A stretch of 23,703 nt of DNA from Bacteroidota bacterium (GCA_021816545.1 JAKAXP010000010.1:1-23703), one strand, 5' to 3'; numbered from the stretch's first letter, positions 8,050-16,713 are shown. The notes: generated by a model not told the origin, from the sequence alone. Numbers and translations: made by a program.

Positions 8050-9195
8050 TTATTCACGCAGAAGCTCGAAGCTGATCTCATAGGTTCTCTTTTCACCGCT
8101 TACCGGATCAGTCACGACAACCGGATCAGGATGGGCAGTGAGAAATTCATCCCGTGCAGTTCCTTTATAGGGCCCGAATACGTAAGTCAGAGGGATATCC
8201 ACCAGGTTTTTGATTGTTTCAGGAGGTTTGTTTTCATTATCGCACCAGCTTTCGGCGGTCTTATAGCGGGTTTCACTTACTTCCGATTTTTGCGAAGTGG
8301 CATCAATCTTTATTGTATAGGTACCGTCATCGTTAAATGTGATCTCCACCCTGGCATCGTCAACTTTTTTTCCGTAGAGTTCGCTTTCCTGCGAGACTTC
8401 ATCAATCTTTCCGTTTTTTGAGGTCGTTTCGCGATAGTATCGCCGCGTTTTACCCTGCGGACATGAATAGCATCCGTCTTCGATCTCTCTTTCCGATTCT
8501 TCCGATACGCTGTAATCGATAAATGACCTTGCCCAAACCTTTGTTTCCTTTTCAAAAGTCCAGAAATGTTCAGAGTGCTTCGTCTCTTTATAATGCATTT
8601 TATAGAGCCTGTCCTCATCATTGCAGTAGACCGGATATTCCCTTCTTTCATCCACATTCAGGTCAGTGGTGACCTGGACCTTAATTGTTCCCCTGTAAGG
8701 ACAGATCTCATATTTGAGCAACTTATCAAAAAACTTTTCTGCCAGCTTATCCACTACATCGAATGCTTCTTCGTCCATCGGTCCTTGCTCCATGACATTT
8801 ACCAGCATCTGTGCCTGAGCCATGTGATGACAGCTTACGAACATGAAGAGATTCTGTCCTACCTGTGTCATTTTCAATGAAACAAGGTATTGATACCCCA
8901 TTGCACCTGCAAGTGATTGCATGGTACTTTCGTCATTGACACCAAGCAGTTGTTTTTGCCTTTCGTTGTCGAGTGCAACTGCTATATTGGCAAAGCTTGT
9001 TTTGGTAGCACATGGAAAATACTGTTCCATTCCCTGATAGAACTTGTACTCAAAATGGTCGCAGAACAGTGAAAGTTTGGCGGAATCATCCTGGCTGGCA
9101 GCTGTGTACTTCCAGGTCAGGAAGAATTTGGTCTTTTCCGCTCCTGAGCAGGGGATTGCCAGGAGCAACATTATTATTAAGACTGCATTTCTCAT
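8050..9195 (-). CDS. Exported protein with a possible TolB-N/CsgG/LpoB-like half
   Basis: 381 residues from ATG 9195. This start makes a 4-nt ATGA overlap with the stop of the LRR gene and places the signal peptide (to about SGA, residue 19) at the N-terminus; an upstream ATG at 9213 would extend it by six residues. Residues about 50-165 (ALDNERQKQLLGVNDE, then AGAMGYQYLVSLKMTQVGQNLFM) resemble the nucleotide-free alpha/beta fold of TolB-N, CsgG and LpoB proteins, where 'is this system member present, GxxYLV...' repeats are typical; this match is by eye. The second half is beta-rich, with paired Cys (CYSC) and a run of charged strands. No active site is recognised. If the fold guess holds, it may be an assembly or lipoprotein-interacting factor. 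Confidence 0.78.
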   Translation of the reverse strand: MRNAVLIIMLLLAIPCSGAEKTKFFLTWKYTAASQDDSAKLSLFCDHFEYKFYQGMEQYFPCATKTSFANIAVALDNERQKQLLGVNDESTMQSLAGAMGYQYLVSLKMTQVGQNLFMFVSCHHMAQAQMLVNVMEQGPMDEEAFDVVDKLAEKFFDKLLKYEICPYRGTIKVQVTTDLNVDERREYPVYCNDEDRLYKMHYKETKHSEHFWTFEKETKVWARSFIDYSVSEESEREIEDGCYSCPQGKTRRYYRETTSKNGKIDEVSQESELYGKKVDDARVEITFNDDGTYTIKIDATSQKSEVSETRYKTAESWCDNENKPPETIKNLVDIPLTYVFGPYKGTARDEFLTAHPDPVVVTDPVSGEKRTYEISFELLRE

Positions 9196-10082
9196 TGGGT
9201 CAATATGTTGCAATTTGGCAATACTGTCCTGATCTGTTCTGTTTCGCTGCCGCTGATATCGGTTTTTGCCACACCTAGTGTTTCCAGGTTGTGAAGTGAA
9301 CTTATCATCGGCAACAGCGTGGAGACAGGATTCATGTCGACATACAGCTTTTGCAGGCTGGTCAGGTTCGAGAGGGAGGAAGGCAGGGTTGCGATGCTGT
9401 TATTGTAAAGCGACAGGATCTTCAGGTTTTTGAATTGGCCGGTGATTGACGGTACAACGGCGACATACTGTTTGAAATTTATTATATGGAGTTGTTCAAG
9501 TGGATAGGTTTTTGCACGGGAAATTATGTCGTCCAGGTTCACAGGTACCGGCCCCTGACTGCAGGTGATCAGCAACACTTTGATGGATTTGAAATTCTCC
9601 ATCTGTTCTATTATCCGCTGAATGGTAGGGACAGACATGTCAATACAGAGGAAAGTCTGTTCTTCGAAGTACTGTGGGCTTTTTATTTTAGGTGATTCGT
9701 CGTTCCTGTAAGCTTCCACAATTTTTTCACGGAGTGGCTTTGCAAGAAGAATATCGCCACTTTCTCCCTGTTCAACAGCTGCAAGCATCTGTTTCCATAA
9801 ACCCATTTTATATTCGGCCTCTTCTTCCAGACTGGCGCTGTCAGGCCGGATTCCCTGACCCTGGAGTTGCTGAGCTTTACCGGCCATCATCAGTTCTTTT
9901 GACAGCTCTTCTATTCTTGCCTGCGCTTTTGCAGATGCCGCCTCATCAGACCAGTCAGTATTCTCCTCGATCTCGGTCATTTCGTTCCTGATCTGATCAG
10001 GGGTCCTGGTTTTGACCTGAGAAAAAACCCCGCAACTCAAAACGAGGGCAATGACTATCATTAGCAACTTCTTGATTGTCAT
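9192..10082 (-). CDS. Exported leucine-rich-repeat protein
   Basis: 296 residues. Signal peptide with SCGVFSQ at about residues 16-22, then an acidic helical region (about 30-150). The last 130 residues hold leucine-rich repeats: clear units are FKNLKILSLYNNSIATLPSS, LTSLQKLYVDMNPVSTLLPM and LHNLETLGVAKTDISGSETE (about residues 215-285), preceded by more degenerate ones. LRRs form a solenoid for protein-protein contacts, so it likely binds a partner from the same operon. Only three or four clear repeats is short for the family and there is no visible C-terminal cap. It overlaps the next gene by 4 nt (ATGA), a sign of translational coupling, and follows the first paralog-family gene by 24 nt. 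Confidence 0.85.
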   Translation of the reverse strand: MTIKKLLMIVIALVLSCGVFSQVKTRTPDQIRNEMTEIEENTDWSDEAASAKAQARIEELSKELMMAGKAQQLQGQGIRPDSASLEEEAEYKMGLWKQMLAAVEQGESGDILLAKPLREKIVEAYRNDESPKIKSPQYFEEQTFLCIDMSVPTIQRIIEQMENFKSIKVLLITCSQGPVPVNLDDIISRAKTYPLEQLHIINFKQYVAVVPSITGQFKNLKILSLYNNSIATLPSSLSNLTSLQKLYVDMNPVSTLLPMISSLHNLETLGVAKTDISGSETEQIRTVLPNCNILTQ

Positions 10083-10106
10083 CTTGCTTCTATTTGAATG
10101 TCACAA

Positions 10107-11108
10107 CTATTTTCCAATCTCCTGTGACAGGTTTCGTATATCGGTCATGCCGAAGGAGAGTTCAAACCGCGCCAGGTCACATCCGCTTCCGGAACCTTTC
10201 TTCATGTATTCCCTGCATTGGTCAAGCTCTTTTTTCATATACTGTTTGTTCTGCACTGACTGGAACCAAATGAACTGAATGGCTGAACGGGGAAGGGTAC
10301 GGTCAGGGTAGGCGGGATTGACCTTCATTATCTGGGGGAAGATGCTGTCCTGCCCGTCATATCCGGGAGAAGCTGATACGCGTGACAATCCGCCGCCGTA
10401 AAAGGCAGGCTTCTTGCGGTCTTCTTCGGAAAATGCTGCCCATTCCGCGTCAAGGAACTGCTTATTTAATGTTGCAGTGTACTCATCCGTCTCCTTTGCC
10501 GCGAACTCCCTGGCAGCACTGAATGCTTCCTCCACCGTCACCGGGACCCAGTAAGGCGGGCGATCCGGATTGTAAAGCACCCAGCATTCCCCGTCATACA
10601 CATCTATTCCGGGTTCAACGGTCTTTTTCTTCAGTGGCATGGTGAAGTATGAGTGTGCCCTGTCAAAAGTGTCTGACCAGCCTGGTATAAATTCATTTGT
10701 ATACAGTGACCATGAAGGGGGCTCAATTGTGTTATAGACAACCTTGCCATCCTTGTTGTAAAAGAATGTGCAGATTTCAAAAGCAATCCTTACAGGTACC
10801 CCGTACCATACATCCCTCAAACATGTCATTGACATTGTATGAAGCCTGGCCCGGCCGGCAAAACCCTTTATGTCACTCAAAACAGGGTTCTGCCTGACCA
10901 CAGCAATTATCTCTTTTACCCTTTCAAAGTTGGCCGCCATGTCAGCCCTGGTGAACCCGCATTCGCCTGCAGCGTAGTCAGTACGGCTCAGGATCTCGAA
11001 AGTGCCAGGTCTCTGTGAAAGATCTTCCTGTTGTGCCCTTAAAGGGAGGACAATACAGAACATCAGTACCAGGGCAAAGTTTTTGTTTCTCATATTTATA
11101 TGTATCAT
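10107..11108 (-). CDS. Exported protein, three-paralog family (copy 1)
   Basis: 333 residues. ATG 11108 overlaps the stop of the 1033-residue gene (ATGA, 4 nt); Met6 at 11093 would give a more usual signal peptide (ending LRAQQ). The mature protein begins with QRPGTFEIL and has PVLSDIKGFAG (about 82-92), EPPSW (about 130), PGIDVYDGECWVLYNPDRPP with YWVPVTVEEAF (about 165-195), KPAFYGGGLSRVS (about 235-250) and NPAYPDRTLPRSAIQFI (about 270-286). These blocks occur in the same order in the proteins at 5915-6955 and 4833-5900. Conserved Asp, Pro, Trp and Arg in the NPDRPPYW and DRTLP blocks look like a shared fold core rather than a recognised active site. This copy sits five genes away from the two others, so duplication was followed by separation or insertion of intervening genes. 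Confidence 0.82.
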   Translation of the reverse strand: MIHINMRNKNFALVLMFCIVLPLRAQQEDLSQRPGTFEILSRTDYAAGECGFTRADMAANFERVKEIIAVVRQNPVLSDIKGFAGRARLHTMSMTCLRDVWYGVPVRIAFEICTFFYNKDGKVVYNTIEPPSWSLYTNEFIPGWSDTFDRAHSYFTMPLKKKTVEPGIDVYDGECWVLYNPDRPPYWVPVTVEEAFSAAREFAAKETDEYTATLNKQFLDAEWAAFSEEDRKKPAFYGGGLSRVSASPGYDGQDSIFPQIMKVNPAYPDRTLPRSAIQFIWFQSVQNKQYMKKELDQCREYMKKGSGSGCDLARFELSFGMTDIRNLSQEIGK

Positions 11109-14100
11109 TTGCTTTTAAGTTCAAATTTTCCAGACCAGAGTTCCTTCTTGTAGAAATCAGTATTCAGTTTAAGACCTGTTGCCTTGTTTACCTTTTCAAC
11201 CTCGCTTTTCTGGACCTGTGCTCCGGCAGGGTTGATGGTCTGATTTACTTTACCCGAAACTGAACATCCCCTTTTTGTTGAGGCCTCGAAGGATGCACTG
11301 CCATCAGTACCCACACCGTTTTTAAAATCCTGCGTCACCTTTGAGGAAAAATCGGTATCCAGGCCTTTGGAGCCATACGTGACCGAGGACCCACCTGATA
11401 CCGTGGTCTGTCCGTATTTGACGGATGAATTCACGTTCCCGGTAACCGAGTAATCCTGAACGCCGTTCTGATTACCGCTTATATTTACCTTCGCACCACC
11501 TGAAACGCTGTAGCCGTTTACACTGACTCCCGCACTTGCACCGGCGGTGACTGAATAATCCTTTACAACGCCGTTGCCATCAGAAGTAACTGATACCGAA
11601 AGGTCTACGTTTGCATTTACATTCGCTTCACCCACCTTCTTTTCAATACCTACCTTCAGTCCTGCGGTGCTGGTGGAAGCTCCGGTGAACTCACTGGTTG
11701 TACTTTTATAGCTGAAACTTGCCGGGAGATTGAACGCCTTTGAGAGCCAGTCTGTGTTAACCTCAACGGTTGTACGCGCGCACGAAGCCCTGACCTTGAC
11801 CAACCCGAGCTGGTACTCATCAACATATGAGTCGAGTTTCTTGAAGAGAGGTGATGATTCCGGGATTTCACCGGAGTCAAAAACTGCCTTCGCCGCCTTG
11901 TTGCGGGCAATGCGCGCATTTTCCTCGGACTCCATAGCTTTTTCTTCAGCTTCACGTGCAGCCAGGAGCTCTTCAAGGCTGCAGCCGCAGTCCCAGTCAT
12001 CATAATACCTGAATGAGCCATGGGCTGCCATGACAGTGTTCAGATACCATGTAAGTGCCTGGTTGATTGAGTTGCGCAGGTCAGCATCCTTCTTTTGCCT
12101 TACATCCGGATCGGAAATCAGTGCTATATGACGGAAGACGTCATAATAATATGCTTCAACATTTGGCTTAAACCGTTGCATGTAAGTGGTTGAAACAAGA
12201 TTGGTTGCTGAACCGAATCCGGTTTCCTGAATATTGTTGGCAGCATGAAAGAATTTTACATGGATGTTGTGTTCTATCAGAGCCCACTCCGCAGACTGGA
12301 AAGTGGTACCTGTTGCATTGGCCTGAGCCTCCGCAGCTTTTTTTCTTTCTTCCACCTCCTTCATCTCTGCATCCCTTATTTTTGCCAGATCCTCCATCTT
12401 GCGGTTGCACTGGGAGATAATCTCGGTAACCTGGTCAAAGGTCTTTTTGTTTAGCTTATACAGGTAGCCGTTATAAAGGTGATTCTTTCGCTGATATACA
12501 GTGTAGTTCATCTTCTGCATGACCACATTCATGGGGTCCGCATAGTCTTCAGGGTTCATCTGCAGTATCAGATGCATCGCGTCAACCTGCCCGGCTATGG
12601 CAATAGTGGAAGAAACATTGCCTGTTGCCAGGTCGAGCTTGGCCTTGTTGGCTTCCATTCCCATCTGCTTCATTTTTGCGACGAATTCTTCCTTGCCGCT
12701 GATACTGGCATCTGGGTGGAGATCCTTGTTCATGTACTTCTGCGGGTTTTTTGCCACATCGTTCATATCTACTCCCGGATCTATCTTAAGTCCCATCCCT
12801 GCAAGCCAGTCGAGCTGTTCATTTGTGGTGGAGGCGAAAGAACTGAGGGAAAAGACTGCCAGCATTTCGGAGAAATCCTTAAGGGCGCTCATCCCCTGTG
12901 GTCCGCTCATCACCTTCAGGGTTGAATACTGGGTGAGTTTTTTGATTGACGGTGCCTCAAAGCTTCCCTGCACAGGAAGGTGCTCTATAAAAAACCTCAT
13001 TTTGTTCCGTTCACTCTGGTCAAGCTGGGAAATGAAGTCGGCTGATGTCAGAACCGGTTCGGCTGTCATGATTTCTATCCCCTTTTCGAACTTCTCCTCC
13101 GGAGCTTCAACCGGAAGATCAGCGAATTCCTCACTCTTTTCAAGGCTTTTGCTTGTCTTGACAGGCAAACCGGGCCCGAGAGGTCTGTCGAGATTGTCAT
13201 CCTCAAGGATGGCCAGAGCCTTGTCTCTCTGGTTCAGGGCTGTAAAGTATGCTGCCAGCCCAAGCGCTGCATCCCAGGATTCCGGCTTGATCTTGCGGGC
13301 AACCATGAACAGCGATCTGGCTTCTTCAAGTCTTCCCATGTCAATACAAAGGTTGCCCAGGTTAATAACAGGTGTCAGGCTGGCTTCACTCCACAGGTCA
13401 TCCTTCATTGACATCTGGATGGCATAAAGGAAAGCTGATTCTGCATCACGGCGGTAGGGTGCCAGAGCCTCCGGTGACGGGTTCTTCTCGCAGATCATCT
13501 CTCCGCCGGACAGAATTGCCGATCCCATGTTACCGGCAGCTACCGGTGAATCCGGATCAAGTGCAAACACTGCTGTGGCGACAGCGGTATTATAATATGG
13601 TCTCGGGAAGCTGCTTGTTGCCAGGGCTACAGCTATGGATAGTTCCCTTGCCCTGGTACTGTTCGGGGTCTTCCCGTCGAATTGGGGTACCCAGTTTACA
13701 ATTGCAGTATAATCTGAAAGATCTTCAGGGAGAAACTTCTGCCTTGCGATCCTGTTCATCTCGGAAGCCATGTCAAGCATAAAATCCCGTGACGGCACAC
13801 TTTGCGGATCAGGCAGGATGAGGGGCTTCGCATTAAGCTCATTTTCAACTGTAATGAGGGCCAACCTTCGCTGTCCCTCATCACGTCCTGATCCAAACGG
13901 AGAATAATCAGCAGAACCTGACGGGGCAGGATTATATGTATACTGTGGGGCGGGAGGGATGGGCACCAGCGTCTCAGGAATGTAGCCCTCTGCCTCGTCA
14001 CCTTCCTCGCTTACCGCCTGTCCTTCTGCCTGCTGCATGGCCTTGATCATTTCCGGCGGAAGTGTGACCCCGGGCGGCAGCATCTTTTTCAACTGCTCAA

Positions 14101-14206
14101 GGCTGAAACCGGGAGGCATCGACGAAGGCGCCTGTCCGGGCTGATTCTGTGAATTGACCTGAAGAATGAAAAGAAAACCCAGAATGGTAATAAACAGCTG
14201 TTTCAT
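11105..14206 (-). CDS. Large exported TPR protein with a beta-repeat C-terminus
   Basis: 1033 residues, the largest product of the operon. Signal peptide to about residue 19 (QVNSQ). Residues 30-62 hold Pro/Met-rich helices (PPGFSLEQLKKMLPPGVTLP). Residues about 190-345 contain TPR-like helices (GNLCIDMGRLEEARSLFMVA, then ALGLAAYFTALNQRDKALAI). A long helical middle follows, with an Ala/Glu-rich coiled-coil stretch near residues 625-640 and another at 720-765. From about 845 to 1000 the sequence turns to Gly/Ser/Thr/Val strands; units of about 36 residues carry a recurring DYSVT and NGYSVSGGAKVN pattern at about 874, 911 and 943. This tail resembles a strand-rich passenger or fibre and could form a beta sheet stack or pore. 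No enzyme motif. Likely the central scaffold of the encoded assembly. Two subunits overlap by ATGA with copy 1 of the paralog family. Confidence 0.85.
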   Translation of the reverse strand: MKQLFITILGFLFILQVNSQNQPGQAPSSMPPGFSLEQLKKMLPPGVTLPPEMIKAMQQAEGQAVSEEGDEAEGYIPETLVPIPPAPQYTYNPAPSGSADYSPFGSGRDEGQRRLALITVENELNAKPLILPDPQSVPSRDFMLDMASEMNRIARQKFLPEDLSDYTAIVNWVPQFDGKTPNSTRARELSIAVALATSSFPRPYYNTAVATAVFALDPDSPVAAGNMGSAILSGGEMICEKNPSPEALAPYRRDAESAFLYAIQMSMKDDLWSEASLTPVINLGNLCIDMGRLEEARSLFMVARKIKPESWDAALGLAAYFTALNQRDKALAILEDDNLDRPLGPGLPVKTSKSLEKSEEFADLPVEAPEEKFEKGIEIMTAEPVLTSADFISQLDQSERNKMRFFIEHLPVQGSFEAPSIKKLTQYSTLKVMSGPQGMSALKDFSEMLAVFSLSSFASTTNEQLDWLAGMGLKIDPGVDMNDVAKNPQKYMNKDLHPDASISGKEEFVAKMKQMGMEANKAKLDLATGNVSSTIAIAGQVDAMHLILQMNPEDYADPMNVVMQKMNYTVYQRKNHLYNGYLYKLNKKTFDQVTEIISQCNRKMEDLAKIRDAEMKEVEERKKAAEAQANATGTTFQSAEWALIEHNIHVKFFHAANNIQETGFGSATNLVSTTYMQRFKPNVEAYYYDVFRHIALISDPDVRQKKDADLRNSINQALTWYLNTVMAAHGSFRYYDDWDCGCSLEELLAAREAEEKAMESEENARIARNKAAKAVFDSGEIPESSPLFKKLDSYVDEYQLGLVKVRASCARTTVEVNTDWLSKAFNLPASFSYKSTTSEFTGASTSTAGLKVGIEKKVGEANVNANVDLSVSVTSDGNGVVKDYSVTAGASAGVSVNGYSVSGGAKVNISGNQNGVQDYSVTGNVNSSVKYGQTTVSGGSSVTYGSKGLDTDFSSKVTQDFKNGVGTDGSASFEASTKRGCSVSGKVNQTINPAGAQVQKSEVEKVNKATGLKLNTDFYKKELWSGKFELKSK

Positions 14207-14296
14207 AATGAGTCTGAGCGAATGGTATTTTATGTCTGAAAGAACTATTACTGACTGACCCGTCTCGAAGTCCGGTGCAGGGCCTGCCCTCCCGGC
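14207..14296 (-). other. 90-nt intercistronic gap
   Basis: The gap between the MORN-repeat gene and the 1033-residue gene holds no convincing TAnnTTTG box on the minus strand and no hairpin with a T tract. It contains a GC-rich stretch (14270-14300) but nothing I can name, so co-transcription is assumed. Confidence 0.4.
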
Positions 14297-15262
14297 TTAC
14301 TGATTACACCTTGCGCACTGGCATTTCTCCCCGTTAATGCTGGTATGTTTCCATCCGTCATTGTCATACGAGTAACTGATGATTGAACCAGGTTTCTGCT
14401 CTGATGTAACCCTTCCCTCCTTATCATATGTGATTGCATAAGTGAATTCTCCGCGTGACATGGAAGTTTCGCTCCTGAGCCCCCCCTCCTCGTAGTACTG
14501 CCTGGTCTGGCATGTAAGCTTGTCCATCTCTCCGCTGCACATGCTTTCCGCCTTTATGTTTCCATTCTGATAATACTCCTTGCTCTCACCCTGCGGAAGA
14601 CCGTCAACATACTGAACTTCAGACCTGATATTACCGTTACTCCAGAATGTCCTTGTCATTCCGTTGGGGACTCCGTCAACCAGGTACTGGTCAGAAACGA
14701 TTTTTCCTGAATCACTGTATGCTTTGTAAGACCCCTGGGGAACCCCGTCCTTAACGGTGTATCTCCTGGCAACCTGGCCATTGGGATAATAGTCAACCTT
14801 GGGACCGTTAAGGATGGATGAGAAGTCCTCTTCTTTTTCGGTTGTGAAACTGATCTCTTCGCTGTAGTAAACTTTCCCGCCGCTGTCCATGATATATGCC
14901 CTTGCGTGGTAAGTTGTCGCCGTGTCAAGATCCGTCACGGATTCCTTGAAGGATACCCCCATCGGGATATCCCTGGGATCACCCACGTAAGATTTAATTA
15001 TGGTTGAATTTCTGAGGGAAGGCCCCTCAGTTTTGCCGTAACAGACGCCAAAACCGGTTACCTGTGAGCCTTTGACCGAATAACTCAAAGTTGCCTTCGT
15101 CTCCCTTACCGACGATGCTTTCAACCCTGTGGCAGAGCAGGGTTGCTGAACAGGGAGAAAGAGCAGCGCCCCCCCGCCACCCGGAAGCGATCTCCTTCCC
15201 GCTGAACTCAATTGAATTAAGGGCAGAAGAGCTATTATCAGCGTGCAGATTACAGCTTTCAT
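14297..15262 (-). CDS. Exported MORN_2-repeat protein with FN3-like domain
   Basis: 321 residues with a signal peptide to about residue 21 (LSSAG). Residues about 40-142 look like an FN3-type domain: TKATLSYSVKGSQVTGFGVC, then TATTYHARAYIMDSGGKVYY, a pattern common in Bacteroidota surface proteins. Residues about 150-265 carry at least five MORN_2-type units, each with YY/YS/FWxNGxI and a following DGxPxG turn (YYPNGQVARRY, YSDSGKIVSDQ, FWSNGNIRSEV, YYQNGNIKAES, YYEEGGLRSET). The repeats are named in databases as YwqK-family antitoxin proteins, but no toxin is present here, so I read them as a binding scaffold. The C-terminus ends CQCARCNQ, a Cys cluster that could bind metal or cross-link. 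It lies 85 nt after the OmpA gene. Confidence 0.85.
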   Translation of the reverse strand: MKAVICTLIIALLPLIQLSSAGRRSLPGGGGALLFLPVQQPCSATGLKASSVRETKATLSYSVKGSQVTGFGVCYGKTEGPSLRNSTIIKSYVGDPRDIPMGVSFKESVTDLDTATTYHARAYIMDSGGKVYYSEEISFTTEKEEDFSSILNGPKVDYYPNGQVARRYTVKDGVPQGSYKAYSDSGKIVSDQYLVDGVPNGMTRTFWSNGNIRSEVQYVDGLPQGESKEYYQNGNIKAESMCSGEMDKLTCQTRQYYEEGGLRSETSMSRGEFTYAITYDKEGRVTSEQKPGSIISYSYDNDGWKHTSINGEKCQCARCNQ

Positions 15263-15347
15263 AATGAAGGGTATTATAGTTGAAAAAACTACTCTTCCGG
15301 CCCGGTCTGTTAAACCGGCATCAACTCAGCAGGTGAAAAGATCCCTG

Positions 15348-16664
15348 TCAGAGCTTTATAAACTCGACCCTCCTGTTCAGCGCCTTGTTGGCAGGTGTGT
15401 CATTGGGTGCTACGGGCTGGCTTTCTCCCATGCCGTCAGACTCAAGCCTCGAAGCCTCTATGCCGAACGACTTCACCAGTTCATTCTTCACCGATGCGCC
15501 GCGTCTCTTTGAAAGATCAAGGTTTGAGGCGTCAGCACCGTCAGAATCAGTATGGCCGACGATCTTCACCTTTACGTCCGGGTTTTCCTGCAGCACCGTT
15601 GCAATCTCCTTCAGAGTACCGTATGACTCTGGTTTGACGACATCCTTGTTGACATCGAAATAGATACCATAGGTGATCAGCTTGCCTTCAGTTATCAGCT
15701 TGCTGCGCATATCAGGAGCGCCGACAGCAACGCGGACATTGCTGATCATCGCAGCACCGTATTCAAAGCGGATCCTGTCAGGTTTTACGCAACCTGTCGG
15801 AAGTGCCCTCGGAAGGTCGATGATCTTGTTCTCGTTCTGGTAAACCCTTACCCTTGTCTTCTGAACCCAGATAGCAATATGGTATTTCTGGTTAATCTTC
15901 TCCTTATATTTCTCTTCCTGAACGTATCCGCTCAGATTGGATGCAGAACACTCCTGTCCGTAAAGCCACGTGAAATAGCTTGGCCTGCCAAAATACTCCA
16001 CCCTGAACTGGAAACCGCCATTGCCGGGTTGGGTGCCACCATCCCAGGCTTTTGCATTCTTTGCCTGCATCAGTTTCATAATCCACCCTGACATCCCGTC
16101 TCCCTCAAGGCCGCCGATCGGAATTACATCATATTCAATGGTATAGTTCTCAGGAAGCTTAAGCAACCCGTCGGTCCATACACAATCGTTCATAACATAC
16201 TTCATCCAGTGACCCGGGAACAGATTGGTGGTCACCACCTCGGCCGAACCGTTTGTATTCCACAGTGCCGGGAAGTCGCCAACGGCGTCCTGGCTGAAAT
16301 CATCATAGAAGATTACTTTCTCACCCGGGATGAAATCATACTTTGAATATGACTGAAGTACGGTCTCCTGCTGGTCGCCCTGCTGAGCACCGGCATTCTG
16401 TCCGGCCTTGCCCTGCGACTGAGCATTGCCGCTGTTCTGGCCGGTTGCATTGCCGCCCGTATTGCCATCCTTCTTCATATCATCCGCAATACTGTCCTCA
16501 ACGGCATCAAGAGTCTTGCTGATTGCCTGATCAGCTTTCTGGTTGAGACGGCGGTTGACCTGCTGCTCGAGTTTCTTCTTCAGGTCGACCTTGATCTGAC
16601 CTTCAGCATTAATAGTCAGGCTGACCAGTGCCAGCACAACGAAAATTCTGAATAACGATTTCAT
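15348..16664 (-). CDS. OmpA-family peptidoglycan-binding protein with ConA-like domain; first gene of the operon
   Basis: 438 residues from ATG 16664. The frame is open to 16730, but that would put the -7 box inside the gene, while 16664 gives a clean signal peptide (ending INAEG). Residues 25-60 are helical, about 65-100 a Gly/Asn/Gln-rich flexible stretch, and about 110-300 a beta-rich domain with ConA/LamG-like features (YDDFSQDAVGDFP, then YHIAIWVQKTRVRVYQNENK). The last 110 residues are OmpA_C: YFDVNKDVVKPES, VKIVGHTDSDG, NLDLSKRRGASVKNEL and ALNRRVEF; the Asp in HTD/NLDLS and the Arg in SKRR are the family's diaminopimelate-binding positions. It should sit in the periplasm bound to peptidoglycan, anchoring the exported complex. 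It is divergent from the sensor kinase gene and has its own operator-promoter. Confidence 0.92.
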   Translation of the reverse strand: MKSLFRIFVVLALVSLTINAEGQIKVDLKKKLEQQVNRRLNQKADQAISKTLDAVEDSIADDMKKDGNTGGNATGQNSGNAQSQGKAGQNAGAQQGDQQETVLQSYSKYDFIPGEKVIFYDDFSQDAVGDFPALWNTNGSAEVVTTNLFPGHWMKYVMNDCVWTDGLLKLPENYTIEYDVIPIGGLEGDGMSGWIMKLMQAKNAKAWDGGTQPGNGGFQFRVEYFGRPSYFTWLYGQECSASNLSGYVQEEKYKEKINQKYHIAIWVQKTRVRVYQNENKIIDLPRALPTGCVKPDRIRFEYGAAMISNVRVAVGAPDMRSKLITEGKLITYGIYFDVNKDVVKPESYGTLKEIATVLQENPDVKVKIVGHTDSDGADASNLDLSKRRGASVKNELVKSFGIEASRLESDGMGESQPVAPNDTPANKALNRRVEFIKL

Positions 16665-16713
16665 TATTATGGTGGGGTTTAAATTTGTACGGTTGAAGAT
16701 AATTAACTCGAAG

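Noticed and set aside
9192..9213. Upstream start (9213) for the 381-residue gene
   Set aside because: ATG 9195 gives an ATGA overlap with the LRR stop and a proper signal peptide; the longer form adds six residues before it.
14297..15262. Toxin-antitoxin module (YwqK label)
   Set aside because: The protein has a signal peptide, no toxin gene is adjacent, and it lies in an envelope operon.
2321..16664. Polysaccharide utilisation locus or type IX secretion cluster
   Set aside because: No SusC/SusD pair, glycoside hydrolase, Por/Gld genes or secretion-tail signature could be seen.
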